Below are positions 1 through 6,000 of a stretch of 7,176 nucleotides of DNA, one piece after another. The number at the start of each line of letters is the position of its first letter. Positions within the stretch are counted from its first letter, which is position 1. A program made the position numbers and the translations under genes. The notes beneath the pieces were generated by a model. That model was not told where the DNA came from and made no database searches. It was given only the letters and a program-made list of their open reading frames with translations. The DNA comes from JARDZI01 sp041639705 (GTDB taxonomy: Bacteria; Bacillota; Clostridia; Clostridiales; Caloramatoraceae), in assembly GCA_041639705.1 (NCBI GenBank), contig JBEQBT010000176.1:1-7176 (forward strand). Reading direction: 5' to 3'.

Positions 1-838
1 CTACGTCATCAGCGTTTATTAACCTTCCCAAATCAGCTTTATAGTAACGACTCTGCAGATAATATAACCCAGTCTCGGTATCATACCTATATCCTCTGTA
101 CCTATATGGATTCTCAATTCCCAAACTATCCTTCAAGCTGCCATCAATGCTTTCAAGCTTGCCCCAGGAATCATAGCTATAGGATACCACCTTATTCCCT
201 GCCATATCCATAAGCCCTGTAATATCACCCTGGGCATTTCTTATATAGTCATATCTAACTCCATCAAGCTCCATTGACACAAGCTTTCCTGCAGCATCAT
301 ATATAAAGTACATTTTGTCTGTAATTGTATTGCTGCTTGTATCTATTGTCTCCTGATAGGTTACCTTATCTCCTATAAGATAGTATTTTGTTACCCTGCT
401 GCCTTCAGCTTTTTCCGTCCTTATCCCATCGGAATTGTATTTGAAGGAAACATCCAGCCCGTTTCCTGATATGGATTTCAGCTCTCTTCCTTCCCAGGTG
501 TAGCTGTATCCTGCATAATTAGTCAGGTTTCCTATTGCATCATAGGATAGGCTTTGTCCATTGTAGCTTGTCAGCAGATCCTTCCAAGCGGGATCATATG
601 AATAGCTTATGACATCAGGACTGCCTGCTTCTCCAGTTTCTGAATAGGTTACTGTACTCTTTTCTTTTATATTTCCACCTGCATCATAGCTGTAGGTCAG
701 CTTTTTCACAAGCTTACCTGAGGAGTAATATTCCTCACCTTTTAGCTCATCCAGGTTGTTATAGAAATATTTTACCATGCCGGTGCCTTCGGTAATAGTC
801 TCTATATTACCATTTTTATCGTAGGTGTAGGATATTTT
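1..838 (-). repeat. Direct repeat copy B of RHS core
   Basis: This stretch is a near-identical direct copy of 3476-4310. The alignment offset changes from 3475 to 3472 because of a net one-codon difference near 325-340 (the ETIDTSSNTITDK versus ETIDSNNSVTDK region). Similarity weakens in the last 60 bases (1-60), just past the GLYYL motif, where toxin-tip diversity normally starts. Same-orientation repeats of this length are good substrates for homologous recombination, which would delete or exchange everything between them. Confidence 0.9.
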
Positions 839-846
839 ACTTCTAT
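1..846 (-). CDS. Orphan RHS-core fragment (5'-truncated, runs off window)
   Basis: The minus strand is open from about 916 to the window edge and encodes YD/RHS repeats followed by the RHS-associated core motif (NPYRYRGYRYDTETGLYYL, then SRYY and GRLINADD). It matches the 3' half of the large RHS gene (3476-4310) almost base for base. Homology fades near 840-846, where the large gene continues upstream but this copy meets a hairpin. In this frame the first upstream stop is a TAA at 917-919 inside that hairpin, and no ATG with a ribosome binding site precedes the RHS sequence. RHS shells wrap and deliver a variable C-terminal toxin, and detached core-plus-tip modules downstream of a full-length gene are a known arrangement (orphan or displaced tips). 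The tip of this copy lies beyond position 1, so its toxin is unknown. It may be a silent donor for recombination. An IS-like insertion that cut off its own 5' part is the alternative. Confidence 0.85.
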
Positions 847-852
847 TGTTAC

Positions 853-923
853 GAGCTAAAGGTACCAGGTACTGGAGAAATGAGAGATGAACTTCTCTCT
901 CCAATGCCTGGCACCTTTAGCTC
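853..923 (-). repeat. REP-like imperfect palindrome (hairpin)
   Basis: Arms 853-878 and 898-923 pair over 26 positions around a 19-base interior that itself pairs GAGA (882-885) with TCTC (894-897). Only three positions are not Watson-Crick. Read as minus-strand RNA, two of these are G-U wobbles (864/912 and 872/904) and one is an A-C mismatch (870/906), so the minus transcript folds better than the plus. The arms carry GGTACCAGG and TGCCTGGCACC, a composition typical of REP elements mobilised by RAYT/IS200-like transposases. No transposase is present here. It begins 14 bases after the stop of the 75-residue gene and ends about 7 bases before the RHS homology starts. There is no T-run beside it, so it is a poor intrinsic terminator. 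Confidence 0.75.
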
Positions 924-937
924 CATTAGGAAAAAAC

Positions 938-1165
938 TCATTTAAAAATATTTTTAATTATGTTATAAAAATACTCGCAAGCATCTTCTTCAAGTGAAAA
1001 GTGTTTTTCATTGTATCTCTTTCCTCTTTCACAATAATATAATTCCCATGTTCCATATACTTCTTCAATATAATATCTGTCGTTGTATATACCACCTACT
1101 AATGAATAACTATCCTCAGGAATTTCTGCCTCCTTAAGTTTATTTATCAATTCTTGTTTTTTCAT
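938..1165 (-). CDS. Putative immunity protein paired with TNT-type toxin remnant
   Basis: This is an intact 75-residue acidic cytosolic protein with no signal peptide or membrane segment. It starts MKKQELINKLKEAEIPEDSY, has a central aromatic-rich stretch (YNDRYYIEEVYGTWELYYCERG) and ends in a helix-like EEDACEYFYNIIK segment. The ATG at 1165 is supported by GAGG at 1175-1178, nine bases upstream. It follows the TNT toxin remnant by 17 bases, the usual toxin-immunity order, which suggests it neutralises that NAD+ glycohydrolase. The size and the LxEAxIPEDxYSLxGG pattern resemble small immunity proteins of polymorphic toxin loci, but I cannot assign a named family with confidence. The gene is intact although its toxin is broken, as expected if immunity is kept for protection against sibling cells. 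The role is inferred from position. Confidence 0.75.
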   Translation of the reverse strand: MKKQELINKLKEAEIPEDSYSLVGGIYNDRYYIEEVYGTWELYYCERGKRYNEKHFSLEEDACEYFYNIIKNIFK

Positions 1166-1182
1166 TTTTTATCGCCTCACTT

Positions 1183-1457
1183 TTATTTAAGCTCCATTAA
1201 GTCTCCTCTATTTATCAGGTCCCAAATTGATTCATTAAAGAAGAATTGTATTCCCCCACCAGGCTGACCAAACCAAGGTGCTATTTTACCTTCCATTATA
1301 TCTATAGGTTTTACTACCTTGTAAACATTATAAGGCTTACTATATGCATCTGGCAGTAATGCTCTCATTGGTGCTGGTGTACCCCAAGAGGTGATGCATA
1401 AAAACCTCCAGGATAGCCATATCTATCTATTGTTTTTCCATATAATACCTGATATGA
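1183..1457 (-). pseudogene. TNT-domain (NAD+ glycohydrolase) toxin tip, frameshifted
   Basis: Two adjoining minus-strand frames together encode most of a TNT (DUF4237) domain. The upstream part (1457 to about 1383) reads YQVLYGKTIDRYGYPGGFY then ASPLG. The downstream 61-codon part (1183-1368 from its first ATG) carries TPAPMRALLPD, KPYNVYKVVKPID, GKIAPWFGQPGGGIQFFF and a final SIWDLINRGDLMELK. The TNT family cleaves NAD+. The Arg and Tyr eight residues apart in RYGYPGGFY and a Gln of the GQPGGGIQ motif probably correspond to the catalytic Arg, Tyr and Gln of mycobacterial TNT. Two surplus bases (1381-1382, beside a C4 run), or equivalently one missing base, break the frame; the upstream frame then stops at 1365-1367. 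No RHS shell is attached upstream, so the tip is both detached and disrupted. The putative immunity gene follows 17 bases later. Confidence 0.85.
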
Positions 1458-1808
1458 ATGGAGAAGGGGACAGCTCTTACAAATTTTATGTATTAAAAAT
1501 TATTTTTATAATCTATTCCATAAGTCACTAAGATATAATCTTGTAGAAATACAAAAATTAGTAGATAATACTTGTTTTTAGCAACCTTTTCATAGCTTGT
1601 CCACCCATTGCTGTCCGATCTATAGGGTATATTTTATTCTGATGATTAATAAAAACACTCATAGATCTATAAAAAACTCAATTAGCTGCTGCTTTCTCAT
1701 TTTTGCACATAATGAAGGTGGAATGCTTGACATGATTATGCCTGGGCATGATATCAGCTTCTTTGTGTTGCTTAGTTGATATTTATCCAGGCATGGATTG
1801 AATTCTTC
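1458..1808. other. Gene-poor degenerate stretch
   Basis: No complete gene is supported here. On the minus strand, the frame of the recombinase fragment stays open after its stop for another 49 codons (1659-1808; EEFNPCLDKYQ, CPGIIMSS, MRKQQLIEFFIDL). A 34-codon ATG frame follows in another phase from 1664 (VFINHQNKIYPIDRTAMGG, QAMKRLLK). A third open stretch contains SNGWTSYEKVAKNKYY. These short, phase-shifted pieces look like decayed coding sequence, but I recognise no family. Positions 1480-1560 are very AT-rich without a clear promoter. A GGAGAAGGGGACAGCTCTT string at 1459-1477 sits at the edge of the TNT homology and resembles half of a REP-type element, but no partner arm is nearby. Confidence 0.4.
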
Positions 1809-2000
1809 TTAAGATGGAATATATGAGAATTGTTCCTGTTCACTATAGAACCTTTTGAGGTCTCCTTGAAACTTCACCCCCATGTTTTCATGATAGACTA
1901 CAAATCCAGCAATATCTCCAACATAGCTTTCAATAGTCTTGGGGCTTTTTTCGTCCTCCTTCAGGTATCTTTTAAATTTCTCCACAAAATCTGTTGCCAT
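1809..2000 (-). pseudogene. Truncated tyrosine recombinase, N-terminal core-binding domain only
   Basis: The 63-residue product opens MATDFVEKFKRYLKEDEKSP and continues KTIESYVGDIAGFVVYHENMG, the SAM-like core-binding fold (phage_int_SAM) that starts tyrosine recombinases of phage, Xer and Tn554-like elements. The start is solid: GAAAGGAG at 2008-2015 lies seven bases from the ATG. The reading breaks off just after LKRFY at a TAA (1809-1811). The catalytic domain with the R-H-R-Y residues is absent and is not visible downstream, so this cannot be an active recombinase. Intact relatives are about 300 residues or more. It sits between the HEAT-repeat immunity gene and the TNT remnant and marks a former mobile-element insertion. 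The short peptide might still be translated. Confidence 0.75.
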
Positions 2001-2028
2001 CTTTCTACTCCTTTCATTTGTTTTTGGG

Positions 2029-2061
2029 AAAAAGAAAAGAGCTAACGCTCTGAACGTTAGC
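2029..2061 (-). terminator. Hairpin plus T-rich tract upstream of recombinase fragment
   Basis: GCTAACG (2041-2047) and CGTTAGC (2055-2061) form a perfect 7-bp stem with a 7-base loop. On the minus strand it is followed by TCTTTTCTTTTT (2040-2029), the layout of an intrinsic terminator. The recombinase ribosome binding site begins 14 bases further on, and a TATAAT lies upstream, so it could be a leader attenuator or a terminator that insulates the recombinase from upstream transcription. The T tract is interrupted by C residues, so strength is uncertain. Confidence 0.5.
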
Positions 2062-2077
2062 CCTCAATGTTACTATG

Positions 2078-2083
2078 ATTATA
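2078..2083 (-). promoter_or_regulatory. Candidate -10 box (TATAAT) for recombinase fragment
   Basis: A consensus TATAAT on the minus strand lies about 80 bases before the recombinase ATG. Initiation just downstream would place the 2041-2061 hairpin near the start of the leader. No good TTGACA-like -35 stands 16-18 bases upstream (the sequence there is CAAAGG or AAAGGA), and the region is AT-rich, so chance occurrence is possible. Confidence 0.3.
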
Positions 2084-2319
2084 ATATATATTTGATTTTT
2101 CCTTTGATTCGGTTGATGATACAAGTGCTCTCACTTCAGAATTTAGATTATGCAGTAAATCTTAGAGATACAAATTATATTTCTCTATGACTCTTTCAAT
2201 TAATTCACGAACGTTTATTTGATCTAAAAATTCTGTGGTGAGTTTCATAGTTTTTTTGTAGTGAGATTTTCCATAAAACGTATAAATCTTAGTTACTTGT
2301 ATTGTTTAAACCGGGAGTG
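2084..2319. other. Intergenic stretch with a short open frame
   Basis: No confident gene is present. The minus strand holds a 47-codon open run (2162-2305) with a gene-like composition, including KIYTFYGKSHYKK and MKLTTEFLDQINVRELIERV; its only ATG (2246-2248) would give 28 residues. No ribosome binding site precedes that ATG, and an in-frame TAA (2306-2308) closes it upstream. It may be the tail or an internal scrap of a lost gene, but I recognise no family. No terminator hairpin is evident directly after the HEAT-repeat gene. Confidence 0.35.
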
Positions 2320-2847
2320 TTACCTTCTTCTCTTTTTATTCTTAGTTTGATGTTTATATAATTTATTTAATACATCTAGAGAATCTGTTAGAAAATCCAT
2401 CTTATCTTCTAATTTTTCTACATCATTTTCTATTTTCACAATACATTTTTGTATCACTTCAAGTGGTATATCTCCATTAACTGATTCTAAAAGGGTTAAA
2501 GTTTGTCTACTTACCTCAAAACTATCATCGTTCAGAAAATCAACAAGCGATTCTATGAAAGGTATATAATTTAGCGATTCAAGAGAATAAAGAAGAGTAC
2601 CTCTACTTCCTTTTGTTTTTGGGTGTTTTAATAAGTTAATAATTGGTTCCACAGCGTTATCACAACCAATGTCTGATAGTGCTATGGCAATAGCATTTCT
2701 TAATATATGATTATCAGTACTCTGCAAATACTCAAGCAAAACAGGTGTAGTAGCCGTTTCCTTATTACTCCCGATTTCTTCAACAATTTTGATTGCCTCA
2801 TCAATGTTATTATTACTAATGCTCTCTTTCAATATATCTAGGTTCAT
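2320..2847 (-). CDS. HEAT-repeat protein, probable immunity protein of the RHS toxin
   Basis: This 175-residue cytosolic protein is all-helical in appearance. About residues 1-125 form consecutive HEAT/armadillo-like helical pairs, with signatures such as TPVLLEYLQSTDNHILRNAI, AIALSDIGCDNAVEPIINLL and FIESLVDFLNDDSFEVSRQT. A helix-prone, partly coiled-coil-like segment follows (about 133-160), and the C-terminus is strongly basic (KHQTKNKKRRR). HEAT-like solenoids are a known fold among immunity proteins of polymorphic toxin systems and act by binding the toxin directly. The gene starts 11 bases after the RHS stop behind a perfect AGGAGG, so it is almost certainly co-expressed with the toxin, probably by translational coupling. 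The immunity role comes from this position. A general HEAT-repeat scaffold is the alternative. Confidence 0.8.
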   Translation of the reverse strand: MNLDILKESISNNNIDEAIKIVEEIGSNKETATTPVLLEYLQSTDNHILRNAIAIALSDIGCDNAVEPIINLLKHPKTKGSRGTLLYSLESLNYIPFIESLVDFLNDDSFEVSRQTLTLLESVNGDIPLEVIQKCIVKIENDVEKLEDKMDFLTDSLDVLNKLYKHQTKNKKRRR

Positions 2848-2852
2848 AAATA

Positions 2853-2858
2853 CCTCCT
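2853..2858 (-). promoter_or_regulatory. Perfect AGGAGG ribosome binding site for the HEAT-repeat gene
   Basis: AGGAGG abuts the TAA stop of the RHS gene (2859-2861) and is five bases from the immunity ATG at 2847. Ribosomes ending on the toxin message could reinitiate here, which would couple toxin and antidote production. Confidence 0.85.
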
Positions 2859-3056
2859 TTATTTCACTTTAGGTCTGCCAATAGAATCCCAATAATCAAA
2901 CATCTCTCCTGCCATTTTACCGTCTTCTATATCGTTACCTCCAAATTGTGCCTTTCCTTTTCTATGCCACCAATTTTGAAAATTCTTATCATTGTAACCA
3001 TACCAATTATCACGATCGCTTTTTTTACCACTTCTAAATGATTTACCTTTCTGTTC
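2859..3056 (-). other. Variable C-terminal toxin tip of the RHS protein
   Basis: The last 65 residues follow the hydrophobic pre-toxin segment and are small, polar and Trp-rich, with SDRDNWYGYNDKNFQNWW, HRKGKAQFGGNDIEDGK and a final EMFDYWDSIGRPKVK. By position this is the effector delivered by the RHS shell. The dense W, H, D and R content could support a nuclease or another small enzyme, but I cannot assign a named toxin family or pick out catalytic residues. Immediate linkage to a HEAT-repeat immunity gene supports a toxin role. Confidence 0.6.
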
Positions 3057-6000
3057 CTTAACAGATTTTGAAAACTTCATAGTATTTCCTGCTAGATTTG
3101 CCAATGAAGATGCCGCTACGCCAGCACTGACGGTTCCCGCTGCTCCAAAAGTAACAGCTCCTACTACAGTTGGTGATGTAACAAATGCAGCAGTATAGCT
3201 TGCACCTGTTCCAACAGAACTTGTTATACCTGTAGTGACATTACCAATCATTTTGCCACCATAATATGCAATATCATTACTTGGCGTGTAATATGACTGA
3301 TACTGACCAAAAGTTAGGCTCTCTCCAATACCTGCTCCAACCCCCTGAATAAAATCAACAACACCTCGTAGAATTGCCCTAATACTCCAGTATCCTGAAG
3401 GGTCACTCATATTAACAGGATTATTCATACAGTAGGCAAATAGATTATTTGATAACAATTCCCCTCTTTTGCCAACAATACCATCAGTATTAATAAATCT
3501 TCCCCACTCAGGGTTGTAATACCTAGAATTCAAGTAATATAATCCAGTCTCAGTATCATACCTATATCCTCTGTACCTATAAGGATTCTTTATACCTAGA
3601 CTATCCTTTAGGCTGCCATCAATGCTTTCAAGCTTGCCCCAGGAATCATAGCTATAGGATACAACCTTATTTCCAGCCATATCCATAAGCCCTGTCATAT
3701 CACCCTGAGCATTTCTTATATAGTCATATCTAACTCCGTCAAGCTCCATTGACACAAGCTTTCCTGCAGCATCGTATATAAAGTACATTTTATCTGTAAC
3801 TGAGTTATTGCTATCTATTGTCTCCTGATAGGTTACCTTATCCCCTACAAGATAATATTTTGTTATCTTATTGCCATCAGCCTTCTCTGTCCTTATCCCA
3901 TCAGAATTGTATTTGAAGGATAAATTCAGCCCGTTCCCTGATATATTCTTTAGCTCTCTTCCTTCCCAGGTGTAGCTGTATCCTGCATACCCAGTCAGAT
4001 TTCCTATTTCATCATAGGATAGGTTTTGTCCATTGTAGCTTTTCAGCAGATCCTTCCAATTGGAATCATATGAATAGCTTACAACATCAGGACTGCCTGC
4101 TTCTCCACTTTCTGAATAAGCAACTGTAGTCTTGGTTTTAATATTTCCACCTGCATCATAGCTGTAGGACAGTTTTTTTACAAGCTTGCCTGAGGAGTAA
4201 TATTCCTCATCCTTCAGCTCATCCAGGTTGTTATAGAAATATTTTACCATGCCGGTGCCTTCAGTAATAATCTCTATATTACCGTTTTTATCGTAGGTGT
4301 AGGATATTTTATTTCCATCACCATATACGATACTTTCAACCTTTCCCCCACTGTTATAATTATAGGTCATATAGGTTCCCGTAATCTTATCTGTACCATC
4401 TGCATTCTTGCCATCAACAATATTTACGCTTTTTATTCTCCCTATGCTGTCAAATTCATATTTAATTTTTTTGTTACTGCTGCTGTCAATTACTACGTCT
4501 GTATTTTTATTGTCCTTGTCATAGACATAGCCTGTTGAGTAGGCATCACTTCCTATGATATTTATAAGTTTTGAAAGGTTATTGTTTAAATCATATTCAA
4601 AGGATGTTTCGGTATCAATAAACTTTAAAGCATCATCTGTGTCTGCAGGGGAATTGCTCGTACCTGAAATCCTTGCAAGCCTGTCGGCAAAATCATAAAA
4701 ATATCTGTAGCTTACTTCATTTACAAGGTCCTCATGATAGCCTAAATTTCCACTGCCGTCATATTCAAACTTATACCTTTCCTCAATGCCATATTTTTGG
4801 GTTTTAACTCTGTCAAGATTATCATAATCCCAGCTTATTGTTAAACCGTTTCCATATGAAGAGCTCAGCAGCTTTCCGGTATTAACCTTATAGAGAAGGC
4901 TGTCCTTGTCTATAACATCCTTTACTTCATAGCTATTATCTATCAGCTTACGATCCCCTGCATATACAGTCTTAGTGTTGCCAAACTCATCGTAATTAAA
5001 TACATAGTTAAAACCATTATGGGTTATTGTTTTTATCCTATCATTCTCATAGGAATATTCATTTTTTACTACAATTTCAGTACCATCCTCAGAATCCCCA
5101 GTACCCTTTGATACAATATCAAGCCTGTCATTCATCTGATTGTAGGAATAGGAGGTAACTTTTCCATTAGCATCTGAAACGCTGTCTAGTGTGCCTTTTT
5201 TCTCATCATAGTTGAAGCTTACAGTATTTCCATCAGCTCCGGTTAAGGTTTTAATATAGTTCCCACCTTGATATATACCATCAGAATTATATTGAGCAGA
5301 TGAGGTAAGAACACTGGAAGTAAGATCTCCTACACTAGCTGTTTCAGGATTCCCATAGTCATCATATGTGAAAGAATATACTACATTTTCGGCTGTTGTT
5401 GCTTTTTCAAGTTTATGGGTAGGGTTATTATCTGCATCCTTAAAATACTGATAGTTAAACTTATTTCCCTTTGGATCTATATATTTTAACATCTCGTTAT
5501 TTGTTTCATATTCAAAGTTAGAATCCTGACTGGCTGACTCTGTAACATTAATTAGGTTTCCCTTACCATCATATTTATAGCTTTGTCCAAAACCCTCTTT
5601 ATACAGCTGAACTCCGTCAAAGTATACAGTGTTTGCATTGTTGTAGTATATGGCATAAACGTATATTGCATCAAATGTATTAACCTTATGCTCAGGATCA
5701 TTTGGGTCATTATTTGGATCTTCAGGATTCTCAGGTGGAGTCAGGGCAATCTTTTCTTCTATATACTGCCAGTCAGAGGAATCCTCGTTAAATGGCACAA
5801 CATTCCATTCAACTGTTCCATCAGGCTTTTTAAAGCCTACATCAAGGGCAAAATATCTTCCCGGTGGCAGGGAAACCGAATCTCCCCTTGCCCAGCCTCC
5901 TACTACAAATGTATCATCTGAAGTACCTGAAACATTTATAACCTGGTACAGCGCCTTTGACTTATCCGATGCACCGTTGATTCTGAATGCACTTCTATCA

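Noticed and set aside
853..923. Hairpin as an intrinsic terminator or CRISPR repeat
   Set aside because: There is no adjacent T-run and no second copy with spacers in the window; the arms look like a REP-type palindrome instead.
1597..1779. Plus-strand 60-codon frame in the degenerate stretch
   Set aside because: There is no ribosome binding site, no recognisable domain, and all other genes run on the minus strand.
1830..2190. Overlapping plus-strand frames opposite the recombinase fragment
   Set aside because: The minus-strand frame has a clear core-binding domain and ribosome binding site, and the plus frames have neither.
5583..5921. Plus-strand open frame of 112 codons
   Set aside because: It lies wholly opposite the large RHS gene, has no ribosome binding site and a cysteine/isoleucine-rich composition typical of an antisense shadow.
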